Of a stretch of DNA of 53,557 nucleotides, positions 42,765 through 51,353 are shown piece after piece. Under the pieces are notes generated by a model. The model was not told where the DNA came from. It was given only the letters and a program-made list of their open reading frames with translations, and searched no databases. A program made the position numbers and the translations under genes. The DNA is from Rhodobacter sp. Lineage in GTDB: Bacteria; Pseudomonadota; Alphaproteobacteria; Rhodobacterales; Rhodobacteraceae. How positions within the stretch are numbered: the stretch's first letter is position 1; every line of letters starts with the position of its first letter. Where the stretch lies: NCBI GenBank assembly GCA_022824145.1, contig JAJEAY010000198.1, positions 1 through 53,557 on the forward strand, in the 5' to 3' direction.

Positions 42765-44288
42765 TCACGCGTCGCATGGCTTCGCGAACACATCGCCGTA
42801 CCTTTCCCTCAATGCATTTTTCTGGACCTTGCCCATCGTGTTGCGCGGCAGTTCGCCCATGAAAAAGATCGCCTTTGGCTGCTTGAACTTCGCCAACCGG
42901 TCCTGCAGCGCGGACAGAATGTCCTCCGCCTCGATCCCGCCGCCAGGTTCCCGCACGACTATTGCCACGACCCCCTCACCGAAATCCGGATGCGGTGCGC
43001 CGATGACAGCGGACTCCGTCACGCCGTCCAAACCGTCGATTTCCCCTTCGACTTCCTTCGGATAGACATTGTACCCTCCCGAAATCACCAGATCCTTGGC
43101 ACGCCCGACAATGGTGATGTAGCCGTCAGAATCAATCCGCGCCATGTCACCCGTGACGAAGAACCCGTCTTCGCGAAACTCCCCCTCCGTCTTCTCCGGC
43201 ATCCGCCAGTAACCCTTGAACACGTTGGGACCGCGAACCTCCAGAATACCGATCTCGCCCTGCGGCACCTCGACGCCTAAGTCCGCATCGACAATCCGCA
43301 ACTCGACGCCGGGCAACGGCAAACCGACCGTGCCAGCCCGACGCTCACCGTCGTAAGGATTCGACGTACTCATCGTCGTTTCACTCATGCCGTAGCGTTC
43401 AAGAATGCGATGGCCGGTGCGGGCCTCAAACGCCCGATGGGTTTCGGCCAGCAAGGGCGCGGAACCTGAAACAAAGAGCCGCATGTGCCCGGTCGCCTCA
43501 CGGGTGAAACGCGCATCGCCCAAAAGTCGGGTGTAAAAGGTCGGCACCCCCATCATCGCGGTGGCCCGCGGCAGCTGCGCCAGTACGGTATCAACGTCGA
43601 ACTTCGGCAGAAAGACCATCTTTCCGCCTGCCCGCAACAGAACGTTCGTCGCCACGAACAGCCCGTGCGCGTGAAAAATCGGCAGGGCATGAAGCAAGAT
43701 GTCGTCAGCGGTAAACCGCCAGGTCTCAACGAGAGCGTCGGCATTCGACAGGAGGTTGCCATGGCTCAGCATCGCACCCTTCGAACGCCCGGTGGTTCCC
43801 GAAGTGTAGAGAATCGCTGCCAGATCATCCGGGCCGCGGGTAACGGTCACGAAAGCCTCGGGCGCTTCGTCCGCATGCGCAGCCAGTGTGCCGGACGCCG
43901 ACCCATCGAGCGTCAGAAGCGTGATTCCCTTGACTTCGGCCAGAGGTCGCAGCGCCGCTTCTGCGGCAGGAGCGCAGACCGCAACGCACGGCTCCGCGTC
44001 ACCTAGAAAGTAGTCGAGTTCAGTAGTCGTGTACGCGGTGTTGAGCGGCAGAAACAGCGCACCGGTGCGCAGGCAGGCGAGGTAGAGTGCAAGAGCTTCT
44101 GCTGATTTCTCCGTCTGCACCGCCACCCGGTCACCGGGTCGCGCTCCGGCCTCCGTCAGCACGTTGGCGATCCGTCCGGACAGGCGATGGAGGGCGTCGC
44201 CGGACATCTCACTGCCATCGGGCCGCAACAGTACCGGATCCCTGCGCAGTTCAAGCGGTGCGACCAGTGCGTCAGCGAGTGGATTCAT
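42765..44288 (-). CDS. matB: Malonyl-CoA synthetase (malonate-CoA ligase)
   Basis: A 507-residue acyl-CoA synthetase of the MatB type. The AMP-binding motif is YTSGTTGRSKG (161-171). LPIFHAHGLFVATNVLL, RYGMSETTMSTSNPYDGERR and AGTVGLPLPGVELRI are characteristic of MatB, and GDMARIDSDGYITIVGRAKD plus the C-terminal catalytic Lys in LPRNTMGKVQKNAL complete the enzyme. It makes malonyl-CoA, or methylmalonyl-CoA, from the free acid, CoA and ATP. The ATG at 44288 overlaps the TauE stop (ATGA). It is the last gene of the tct operon, so the operon may handle a (methyl)malonate-type acid. Confidence 0.92.
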   Translation of the reverse strand: MNPLADALVAPLELRRDPVLLRPDGSEMSGDALHRLSGRIANVLTEAGARPGDRVAVQTEKSAEALALYLACLRTGALFLPLNTAYTTTELDYFLGDAEPCVAVCAPAAEAALRPLAEVKGITLLTLDGSASGTLAAHADEAPEAFVTVTRGPDDLAAILYTSGTTGRSKGAMLSHGNLLSNADALVETWRFTADDILLHALPIFHAHGLFVATNVLLRAGGKMVFLPKFDVDTVLAQLPRATAMMGVPTFYTRLLGDARFTREATGHMRLFVSGSAPLLAETHRAFEARTGHRILERYGMSETTMSTSNPYDGERRAGTVGLPLPGVELRIVDADLGVEVPQGEIGILEVRGPNVFKGYWRMPEKTEGEFREDGFFVTGDMARIDSDGYITIVGRAKDLVISGGYNVYPKEVEGEIDGLDGVTESAVIGAPHPDFGEGVVAIVVREPGGGIEAEDILSALQDRLAKFKQPKAIFFMGELPRNTMGKVQKNALRERYGDVFAKPCDA

Positions 44289-45025
44289 CCCGACAGCCCT
44301 TTCCAAAGCATGTAGACCGCGCCGATCGCGACGAAAGCTTCAAGGACGAGCGTATGCACCCGAATCGAGGTTCGCCGTACGATCCAGCGGCCGACTGCAT
44401 GGCCTGGGAAAGTGCACAGCCCCAGCACCACGCCCAGAACGGCCAGTTTCGCGGTCAGGAGCGGCGACAGGCCGAATGCGATCGTCTTTGTGACGTTCAG
44501 CATAACCCCATTTACCGCAACCGTCGCCAGAAGCGACTCTCCCACGATTCCGGCTCCCAGCATGAACGGGGCAAGGATCATGCCAGCACCGAAACTGGTG
44601 CCCGAAATGAACCCGTACGGCACTGCAACCACCGCGATCGCCCTGCGCGGCACCGTGATGCTCTTGCCCGCCAGGTAGCGGCGGAGCGGCAAAGTCACGA
44701 GGAGGAAGGTGCCCAGAAACAGCGCGACCGCCCGTTCTGACAGCTCGACGTAGAACAGGACACCCAGCACAATGAACGGCAGCCCGAAACACATCAGCAT
44801 GCGGAATGCGCCCCAGTCCACCGCTTTGCGGAACAGCCAGGCGCGTGAGGCATGGCTGATCATCATGGCGGTCGCCACCACCGGCACGGTTTCCTTGACC
44901 CCCAGAACCGGCGCCACGGCAATCGCCATCAACAGCGCCCCGGCAAAGCCGCCAACGCTGTGCAGCACCGCGGTTCCGAAGGCCGCCGCCGCCAGATAGA
45001 GGAACAGCAAGATACCGTATTCCAC
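44285..45025 (-). CDS. TauE/SafE-family membrane transporter
   Basis: A 246-residue polytopic membrane protein with about eight helices and the internal repeat of the sulfite exporter TauE/SafE family (AFGTAVLHSVGGFAGALLMA and GFISGTSFGAGMILAPFMLG). The best start is a GTG at 45025, just after the stop of the crotonase-like gene. The glycine-rich half-repeats and the C-terminal PGHAVGRWIVRR are typical. Family members export or import sulfite, sulfonates or small carboxylates. Here it is probably linked to organic-acid flux in the tct operon. Confidence 0.85.
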   Translation of the reverse strand: MEYGILLFLYLAAAAFGTAVLHSVGGFAGALLMAIAVAPVLGVKETVPVVATAMMISHASRAWLFRKAVDWGAFRMLMCFGLPFIVLGVLFYVELSERAVALFLGTFLLVTLPLRRYLAGKSITVPRRAIAVVAVPYGFISGTSFGAGMILAPFMLGAGIVGESLLATVAVNGVMLNVTKTIAFGLSPLLTAKLAVLGVVLGLCTFPGHAVGRWIVRRTSIRVHTLVLEAFVAIGAVYMLWKGLSG

Positions 45026-45029
45026 GCCG

Positions 45030-45845
45030 TCAGCGACCCTTGAAGTCAGGCTTTCGTTTTTCCATGAACGCCTTGCGCCCCTCGACATAGTCTTCCGAAG
45101 CGAAACAGGCAGCGACCATTTCGTCGCAGCGCGCCAGATCGCGCGCCGAGTGATCCGCCTTCATCACCTGGGTCGAGATGTATTTCATCGCCCGAATGGT
45201 CAACGGCGCATTGCCGGCGATGGTCTCCGCCAGCGCCGTCACCCGCTCTTCCAGCGCTTCTTCGGCCACGACCTCCTGGACCAACCCGATCCTAAGAGCC
45301 GTTTCCGCATCGATCGATCTGGCGGTGAACATCAGATGCTTTGCGGCGGCGACGCCCACGGCATTCACAAGTCGCCGAATCGCATCAAAGGGATAGCCCA
45401 GCGCCAGCTTCGCCGCCGGCATGGCAAAGCGCGACTTGGCCGAGGCGATGCGTATGTCAGCACAAGCCGCCAAGTTTAGCCCGCCGCCGATGCAGTAACC
45501 ATTGATCATCGCGATGGTGGGCTTGGGATAGTCCTCGATGATGCCGTAGACCGCCTTGAGCCGGGCGTCGTAACGCTCGGTCGCCTCCTTCGAACTGCGC
45601 TCCTTCTCGAATTTCGAGATGTCGGCGCCCGAGACAAAAGCCTTGCCCCCGGCACCGGACAGGACCGCCACCCGCACCGTTTCACTGTCTGCGAAGGCAG
45701 AAAGCGCCTGCTCGACAGCGTCCCACATTTCCAGCGAGACGGCATTATGGCGTTCGGGATTGTTGAAGATCACATGTCCGACCGCACCCTCGACACGGGC
45801 GAGGATCTTGTCGGTCGGCAGCACCGGCGCGGTGTCAGCGGTCAT
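45030..45845 (-). CDS. Crotonase-superfamily protein, (methyl)malonyl-CoA-decarboxylase-like rather than hydratase
   Basis: A 271-residue crotonase fold: AVGHVIFNNPERHNAVSLEM, oxyanion segment GKAFVSGADISKF and YCIGGGLNLAACADIRIAS. Both hydratase glutamates are replaced: Asn124 stands where Glu144 of rat hydratase lies (GGGLN for GGGCE), and Ala144 in RFAMPAAKL replaces Glu164. Tyr151 in LALGYPFDAI aligns with the Tyr of E. coli methylmalonyl-CoA decarboxylase (ScpB), and the C-terminus (SEDYVEGRKAFMEKRKPDFK) is very like ScpB. The ATG at 45845 is chosen at the conserved start. With MatB in the same operon, decarboxylation of malonyl- or methylmalonyl-CoA is plausible, though many proteins of this type are annotated simply as enoyl-CoA hydratase. 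Confidence 0.85.
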   Translation of the reverse strand: MTADTAPVLPTDKILARVEGAVGHVIFNNPERHNAVSLEMWDAVEQALSAFADSETVRVAVLSGAGGKAFVSGADISKFEKERSSKEATERYDARLKAVYGIIEDYPKPTIAMINGYCIGGGLNLAACADIRIASAKSRFAMPAAKLALGYPFDAIRRLVNAVGVAAAKHLMFTARSIDAETALRIGLVQEVVAEEALEERVTALAETIAGNAPLTIRAMKYISTQVMKADHSARDLARCDEMVAACFASEDYVEGRKAFMEKRKPDFKGR

Positions 45846-45867
45846 TCTGCGACTCCTTGTTTTCCCG

Positions 45868-47061
45868 TCAGACGACGGACTGTTCCTGAAGTGCGGCGAT
45901 GTCGCCTTTGTCAACCCCAATCTCTTCCAGGATCTCAATCGTGTGTTGGCCACGTGTCGGCGGTGACGCTGCAAACTCGCTTGGAGTGCGGCTCAGCTGG
46001 AAAGGCTGGGCCAAGGCACGGGTTTCGCCGAAAGGTTCCGTGCTGAGCGGTTGGGCGATCCCCAGGTGCCGAACCTGGGGATCGTCAAACATCTCGTCGA
46101 TGCGGTAGATCGGACCGCAGGGCACGCCTGCTTCGGTCAGGACGTCAACCCATTCTGCACTGGTCCTTTCCTTAACGATCCCGCTTATCGCCGCATTCAG
46201 CTCGTCGCGCCGCGCCTTGCGTTTGCTGTTGGTCGCAAGGCTCTCATCCCCAATCCAGTCCTGACGCCCGAGAGCGCCGCAAAGCCGCCGCCAGATCTGG
46301 TCACCTGCCACGGCGATATTGATCGCGCCGTCCTTGGTCGGATAGCGGTTGGTCGGCACGCTCGTCGGGTGTTCGTTGCCTGCCTGCGGCGCGACCTCGC
46401 CTTGCATCAGCCAACGCGCAGCCTGAAAGTCCAGCATGAATATCTGCGACTGCAGAAGTGACGTCGACAGCCACTGCCCTTGATGCGACTTCTCGCGCTC
46501 GATCAGCGCGATCAGGATTCCAAGCGCGGCGAAGAGACCGGCCGATAGGTCGGCGATCGGGATGCCCACCCGCATCGGACCGCCGTCGGGATCGCCGGTA
46601 ATCGACATCAATCCACCCATTCCCTGAGCGATCTGGTCAAAGCCCGGACGATCGGCATAGGGGCCGGTGTGGCCGAAACCCGAAATGCTGGCGAGGATGA
46701 TCCGCGGATTGAGCGCCTTCAGGCTCTCGTAGTCGATCCCCAACCGGTCCATTACGTCAGGCCGGAAATTCTCGACCACTACGTCCGCAGTCGTGGCCAG
46801 CCTGCGGAACAGTTCCATGCCTTTTGGATCCTTCAGGTTCAACGTCAAAGATCGGCGGTTGCGCTGCAGGTTCTGCCAGTCGGCGGTGTTCCGACCCGCA
46901 CCCAAAGCGCCGTCGGCCTCAAGCGAAGCAGGCTGCTCGATCTTGATGACATCAGCGCCCCAGTCGGCAAGCTGGCGCACGGCCGTGGGACCGGAGCGAA
47001 CACGCGTCAGGTCAAGCACGCGTATATGCGAGAGCGCGGATGATGCGGGCTGATGCGGCAT
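45868..47061 (-). CDS. CaiB/BaiF-family (class III) CoA-transferase
   Basis: A 397-residue formyl-CoA-transferase-type enzyme. Motifs are the N-terminal LSHIRVLDLTRVRSGPTAVR, LADWGADVIKIEQP, VVENFRPDVMDRLGIDYESL, ASISGFGHTGPYADRPGFDQ then IAQGMGGLMSITGDPDG, and GIPIADLSAGLFAALGILIA. It transfers CoA between carboxylic acids through an Asp-bound intermediate. It lies 12 bp after the MmgE/PrpD gene and 22 bp before the crotonase-like gene. It probably activates the dicarboxylic acid brought in by TctABC, with succinyl-, malonyl- or a similar CoA as donor. Confidence 0.93.
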   Translation of the reverse strand: MPHQPASSALSHIRVLDLTRVRSGPTAVRQLADWGADVIKIEQPASLEADGALGAGRNTADWQNLQRNRRSLTLNLKDPKGMELFRRLATTADVVVENFRPDVMDRLGIDYESLKALNPRIILASISGFGHTGPYADRPGFDQIAQGMGGLMSITGDPDGGPMRVGIPIADLSAGLFAALGILIALIEREKSHQGQWLSTSLLQSQIFMLDFQAARWLMQGEVAPQAGNEHPTSVPTNRYPTKDGAINIAVAGDQIWRRLCGALGRQDWIGDESLATNSKRKARRDELNAAISGIVKERTSAEWVDVLTEAGVPCGPIYRIDEMFDDPQVRHLGIAQPLSTEPFGETRALAQPFQLSRTPSEFAASPPTRGQHTIEILEEIGVDKGDIAALQEQSVV

Positions 47062-47073
47062 GTCAAACTCCTC

Positions 47074-48438
47074 TCATGTGCGGAACCGGGCCAGGTCGCC
47101 AAACCGGTCGGCTGTGAATGCTGCGGCGCAAAAAGCCTGAAACCGGTCGGCCAGCGCATCTGGCCAGGCCCCGAATTCCGTATTGGCCCGAAACTTTGCC
47201 TCGATGTCGGCGTCGCTCAGCGGATCGCTGCGGCCGCCCCGCAGGCACGGCTGCGCCGCCTTCAGTTCCGTGCCGTCCCGCAAGCGGACGGTGATCGCGC
47301 CGACATAGTTGTCCGGGTAAGGGTCGTTGGGGTCCACCTTGTGGCGCACCTTGGCGGCAATATTAAGCAGCTCCGGCGCGCGAATCGCCTCGCCCGTGAA
47401 TTCATGAAGCCCGGCTGCGCCCCGTGCGAGACCCAGGGCGATGCAATAGGGCACGCTGAACTTGGCGGAATAGGGCGTCGATGGCGCAACCTTTTCCGCC
47501 TTCGGCTCCCAAAGCCGGTGCACGATCGCTTCGGCCGTCGGCGCCACGATCTCTTCCACTGCGTCAAGGTCGGGCACCTGCCCCCGAAGCCTGATCGCGG
47601 CGTCGATGAACGGCTGAGCCATTGTCCCGCAGGCGTAAGGCTTGAACGCGAGGCCTTCCAGTTCCCAGGTCTCGCCAAGCCCATTCGTCAGCCGTCCGAA
47701 ATCGCGCCGAACTTCGTGGTGGGCAAAGGCCGTGAAAAAGCCGTGCCTCCCTTCGAGCACAGTGCGTGGTCCGGAGAAGCCGCGCTCGGCCAGCGCGGCG
47801 GCGCGGATGCCGGACTGCGCCGCCCATCCCGGGTGCAACCGCTTCGTCGAGGTGCCCTCGGCCAGATATTCGATGATCCCGGAGGCCATGGAACCGGCGA
47901 TGCCCATTGCGGAGACCATCAGTTGCGGGACCAGGCTTTTGGCAACGGCAACACCGAAAGCTGCCGAAAGAGCGCCGATCACGGCAGTAGGGTGAAACGC
48001 CGCACGATGGATCGCAGTCGGCGCCACGACAGCCATGCGGCAGGCCAGCTCCCCCCCGGCTGCCAGCCCGCGCAGGAGATCCTCGCCCGACAGGCCGTCG
48101 CGCTCGGCCACCGCGAGAAGCGCCGGAACCAGCACCGCGCCGACATGCACCGGCGTGCCTTCAAAGGTGTCGTCGAAATCTTCGCCGTGCACGGCAATCC
48201 CCGAGACCAGCGCGGCGTCCCCGGCGCTGAAGCCGCCAGCATGTCCAATGGCGGTGCAGCGGCCTGCCACTTCAACGCTGTCGCGAGCGGCAGCGACATA
48301 GTCCATGCCGCGCGCCGCAACCATCAGTCCCCCGGCATCGAGCATCGCGCGGCGCAGAGTTGCCGCGACGCCATCCGGAATCGTCGAGGCGGTGAGGTCA
48401 TTGCCCCAGCCGGCGAGTGTTTCGGCGATAGCAGCCAT
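47074..48438 (-). CDS. MmgE/PrpD-family protein
   Basis: A 454-residue member of the MmgE/PrpD family, which includes 2-methylcitrate dehydratase, cis-aconitate decarboxylase and iminodisuccinate epimerase. It shows the helical N-terminal domain (ATLRRAMLDAGGLMVAARGM), the active-site region SAGDAALVSGIAVHGEDFDD then TFEGTPVHVGAVLVPALLA, RMAVVAPTAIHRAAFHPTAV and FKPYACGTMAQPFIDAAIRL. The HGEDFDDT motif carries the conserved Asp/His residues. It is 9 bp after the SDR gene. It probably dehydrates, epimerises or decarboxylates a di- or tricarboxylate imported by TctABC. Confidence 0.9.
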   Translation of the reverse strand: MAAIAETLAGWGNDLTASTIPDGVAATLRRAMLDAGGLMVAARGMDYVAAARDSVEVAGRCTAIGHAGGFSAGDAALVSGIAVHGEDFDDTFEGTPVHVGAVLVPALLAVAERDGLSGEDLLRGLAAGGELACRMAVVAPTAIHRAAFHPTAVIGALSAAFGVAVAKSLVPQLMVSAMGIAGSMASGIIEYLAEGTSTKRLHPGWAAQSGIRAAALAERGFSGPRTVLEGRHGFFTAFAHHEVRRDFGRLTNGLGETWELEGLAFKPYACGTMAQPFIDAAIRLRGQVPDLDAVEEIVAPTAEAIVHRLWEPKAEKVAPSTPYSAKFSVPYCIALGLARGAAGLHEFTGEAIRAPELLNIAAKVRHKVDPNDPYPDNYVGAITVRLRDGTELKAAQPCLRGGRSDPLSDADIEAKFRANTEFGAWPDALADRFQAFCAAAFTADRFGDLARFRT

Positions 48439-48447
48439 AGAACCTGA

Positions 48448-49203
48448 TCAGTCGAGATAACTGCCGCCATTGACGTGGATCGTCTGGCCCGTGGTGTAGG
48501 CGGCGTCAGGGTGACATAGACACGCCACGGCGTGCGCGACTTCCGCCGGCGCGCCATGCCGGCCAAGAAGGTTTGGATGTCCGCCGTGCGGAGAGGCCCC
48601 TGCCGAAGCTCCGCGCACCGTGTCGATCATTCCGGGAACGACGATGTTCGACGTAATGTTTTCGTCTGCAAGCTCCGTGGCCAGCGCTCTGGTCACGCCG
48701 ACCAACGCCATCTTCGAGGCGGCGACATGCACCCGACCCTTCGATCCGCGATGCGCCGACAGGCCGCCGATGTTGACGATCCTGCCCCATCCCGAGGCCG
48801 CCATGTGCGGCGCCGCCGCCTGCGCGCAGAGCACCGGCGCCTCGACGTTGGTGCGCATGATCGTCCGAAACTTCTCCAACGACATGTCCGCCAGAGCATC
48901 GTTGCCGCGAATCGCCGCATTGTTGACAAGGACGTTCAGCATTCCGAAAGCGTCCAGCGCGGTTTGAACGAGTGCCTGCGCTCCCGTCGGATCGGTCAGG
49001 TCGCCGACCCAGGTTGCGGCCTCCGCACCCTCCGAGCGAACCAGTTCGGCGGTTTCCTCGGCACCGTCACGGTTTCGGGCTGCATGCGTCACCACATTCG
49101 CACCCATCTGCGCCAGTTTCAGGCAGATCTCGCGGCCAATGTTCATGGCCGAGCCGGTGACTATCGCGGCTGAACCTCCAAGCGGTTTGCACATGGCACC
49201 CAC
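48448..49203 (-). CDS. SDR-fold protein lacking catalytic Tyr and Ser
   Basis: A 251-residue SDR by fold: TGSAMNIG (16-23), NNAAIRG, the LSAHRG loop, and the C-terminal YTTGQTIHVNGGSYLD. The catalytic triad is altered: in VHVAASKMAL the Lys is kept (164), but the Tyr position is Val160, and the Ser position 13 residues earlier is Gly147 (NIGG). It may therefore not be a classical reductase; His159 or Ser149 could substitute, or it may be a binding/isomerase-type protein. The start may be GTG 49203 or ATG 49194 (MCKPLGG). It follows tctA without a gap in the operon. Confidence 0.85.
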   Translation of the reverse strand: MGAMCKPLGGSAAIVTGSAMNIGREICLKLAQMGANVVTHAARNRDGAEETAELVRSEGAEAATWVGDLTDPTGAQALVQTALDAFGMLNVLVNNAAIRGNDALADMSLEKFRTIMRTNVEAPVLCAQAAAPHMAASGWGRIVNIGGLSAHRGSKGRVHVAASKMALVGVTRALATELADENITSNIVVPGMIDTVRGASAGASPHGGHPNLLGRHGAPAEVAHAVACLCHPDAAYTTGQTIHVNGGSYLD

Positions 49204-50712
49204 CTACTCTCCCTCCTCTGTAGCCGAAAGCTGATTTCGGTTGCGCCGAGCCTTGATCGCGCTCCTGACGGGGCCGGCCAGCGACAGGACAGTCAAGCCG
49301 AAGAACAGAAGCACCAGCGGCCGCTCCATCATAGACAGAATCGAATTGTCATGGATGATCATCGCCTTGGAGAAGTTCTCTTCCACGATCGGGCCCAGCA
49401 CCAACCCCATGATCAACGGCGCCGGCCCGAAGCCGAAACGCAGCATGAAATAGCCGACGACGCCAGCGACCGCCATCACCCAGCTGTCGAAGAAGGACGA
49501 CGAGTGCGCATATGATCCGATGATCGCGAACACCAGCACCGACGGCCAAAGAATCGTGCGCGGGATCAGCGTAAGCTGGCTGAACAGCTTGGCGCCGGCG
49601 ATCCCGATGGCCATGAACGCCAGGTTAGCGATCAGCATGGCCGCGAAGATCGCGTAGAGAAACTGGGGCTGATTCTCCAGAAGATACGGTCCCGGCTTCA
49701 GACCGTGCATTACCATCGCGCCGAGAATCAGCGCCGTCGAGACCGATCCGGGGATGCCCAGAGCCAGGGTCGGAACCATGGCGCCGCCGGTTGCCGCGTT
49801 GTTGGCGGCCTCAGGCCCGGCGATTCCCTCCGGCACACCGGTTCCGAATTCTTCCTTGCGGTTCGACCAGCGCCGTGCCTCGTTATAGCCCATGATTGCG
49901 GCAACGGTAGCGCCCTCGGCGGGAAGGATGCCAACGAAAGTTCCAAGGCCGCTGGAGCGCAGAACCGTGTACCTGATCCGCCGAAAGTCCTCCCGGCTCG
50001 GCAGCTTCATCACGTTGGCGCGGACACGCTCGAAGACCGTTTCGCCGACCCGGGCCTGTTTCAGGAGCTCCGCAACCGCGAAAAGGCCGATCAGGACCGG
50101 CACGAACGGCAGCCCGTCATAGAGCTCGTTAACGCCGAAAGTGAAGCGCTCGACACCGGTGGTCAGGTGGATGCCGATGGTCGAGAGAAACACGCCCACG
50201 AAGCCGGCGATCAGGTTACGAATGGACGACTTGCCGCTGATCGAGGCCAGCATGGACAGGGCGAAGAGGGCCAGCGCGAAATATTCCGCCGAGGTGAAGG
50301 TGATGGCGATCCGTGCCAGCAGCGGCGCCGCAAGAAGCAGGATCATCAAACTGAGGATTCCACCGGTGACGCTGGAAATCGTCGCGAGTCCGAGCGCCCT
50401 TCCGGCTTCGCCGCGCTTTGCCATCGGGTAGCCGTCAAGCGCCGTTGCCGCTGCTGGCGGAGCGCCGGGCGCATTGATCAGGATCGCCGTGATAGAACCC
50501 CCGAACGTGCCGGCGCAGTAGAGCCCTGCAAGCATGGCGATGGCAGCGATCGGCGTCATTGAAATGGTGAACGGGATCAGGAGCGCGATCGCCATCGGCG
50601 AGGATAGCCCGGGCAATGCGCCGACGAGCACGCCGATGACGACGCCAAGCAGGATGACGCCGATGATCGCAGGGTCGGCGACCATTCCGAAACCGGTCAG
50701 CAACAGTTCCAT
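49204..50712 (-). CDS. tctA: Tripartite tricarboxylate transporter large membrane subunit
   Basis: A 502-residue TctA-family permease with about twelve hydrophobic segments. The repeated family motif is GVLVGALPGLSSPMAIALLI and later FVGILPAEGATVAAIMGYNE; GIAGPEAANNAATGGAMVPT then LALGIPGSVSTALILGAM is diagnostic. With TctB and the periplasmic TctC it imports citrate-like or other carboxylic acids using a cation gradient. The ATG lies 10 bp after tctB. The substrate must be judged from the CoA-dependent genes that follow. Confidence 0.95.
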   Translation of the reverse strand: MELLLTGFGMVADPAIIGVILLGVVIGVLVGALPGLSSPMAIALLIPFTISMTPIAAIAMLAGLYCAGTFGGSITAILINAPGAPPAAATALDGYPMAKRGEAGRALGLATISSVTGGILSLMILLLAAPLLARIAITFTSAEYFALALFALSMLASISGKSSIRNLIAGFVGVFLSTIGIHLTTGVERFTFGVNELYDGLPFVPVLIGLFAVAELLKQARVGETVFERVRANVMKLPSREDFRRIRYTVLRSSGLGTFVGILPAEGATVAAIMGYNEARRWSNRKEEFGTGVPEGIAGPEAANNAATGGAMVPTLALGIPGSVSTALILGAMVMHGLKPGPYLLENQPQFLYAIFAAMLIANLAFMAIGIAGAKLFSQLTLIPRTILWPSVLVFAIIGSYAHSSSFFDSWVMAVAGVVGYFMLRFGFGPAPLIMGLVLGPIVEENFSKAMIIHDNSILSMMERPLVLLFFGLTVLSLAGPVRSAIKARRNRNQLSATEEGE

Positions 50713-50722
50713 GTCCGCCCCC

Positions 50723-51265
50723 TTAGCGCAGCGTCAGCCCGAACACGCCGGGCTCGAAATAGACGCTGAGGACAATCGAAAAGAGGTATGTGACAATCCC
50801 GGTGAAGATCGCTGCATAGGGAATGATCAGCATCCAGCGCCGCTCGCCCCACAGCAGCGGCAGGCCGACGGCGGCAATGACGATCGTCAGGATCGTGCCG
50901 ATCCATTCACCGATGCCGACCAGGACCAGCAAGGCGCCCATCGTGACGAAGGTCGATTTCCCGATGGGTGCGCCGCGCGCCTTGCGGATCAGGGGCCAGC
51001 GTTCCACTTCCAGTCGATGCTCGAACGGCAGGAGCAGCGCAAGCAGGCCGATGGCAGCCAGCAGCAGGCGCGGGAAATGCTCCGGCAGGACGTTTTCGCC
51101 GAGAAACAGCCCCGGCTCCGGGAACCCCGCTGACACCCAGTAGAGCAATCCGCAGAGCGCGATCAGAACCAGTGCCAGAATGGCGTCCGGGCCGTCAATA
51201 AGCCCTTTTGGCCCGTCCTGCAGTCCTGCTTCGCGCGCATCCTTTCCGTTCGCATCCTGGTTCAT
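50723..51265 (-). CDS. tctB: Tripartite tricarboxylate transporter small membrane subunit
   Basis: A 180-residue TctB-family protein with four hydrophobic helices (ILALVLIALCGLLYWVSAGF; LLLAAIGLLALLLPFE; TMGALLVLVGIGEWIG; IIPYAAIFTGIVTYLFSIVL) after a hydrophilic N-terminus. The family end YLFSIVLSVYFEPGVF is present. The ATG at 51265 follows a GTG, with GGGGGA just upstream. A hairpin separates it from tctC. Confidence 0.88.
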   Translation of the reverse strand: MNQDANGKDAREAGLQDGPKGLIDGPDAILALVLIALCGLLYWVSAGFPEPGLFLGENVLPEHFPRLLLAAIGLLALLLPFEHRLEVERWPLIRKARGAPIGKSTFVTMGALLVLVGIGEWIGTILTIVIAAVGLPLLWGERRWMLIIPYAAIFTGIVTYLFSIVLSVYFEPGVFGLTLR

Positions 51266-51298
51266 CACGTCCCCCGATCGCCGTAAGCCTTGCCTGCA

Positions 51299-51322
51299 GG
51301 CCGGCTCCGAACGGAGCCGGCC
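51299..51322 (-). promoter_or_regulatory. Perfect 11-bp hairpin between tctC and tctB
   Basis: GGCCGGCTCCG (51299-51309), AA, CGGAGCCGGCC (51312-51322): an exact inverted repeat 31 bp after the tctC stop. There is no T-run downstream in the direction of transcription. Same position relative to the binding-protein gene as in the other three transporter operons. Confidence 0.75.
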
Positions 51323-51353
51323 GCGGCGTTTCGCTGCCGCTTCAGGTGTCGGC

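Noticed and set aside
42630-42770. Short gene between the antitoxin and matB
   Set aside because: The open frame has no domain, no ribosome-binding site and many Cys/Arg; more likely intergenic sequence.
47053-48447. 464-codon plus-strand frame opposite the MmgE/PrpD gene
   Set aside because: Almost exactly mirrors the MmgE/PrpD gene; shadow frame with Arg/His-rich composition.
49705-50562. 285-codon plus-strand frame opposite tctA
   Set aside because: Antisense to a membrane protein; hydrophilic mirror of hydrophobic codons, no family motif.
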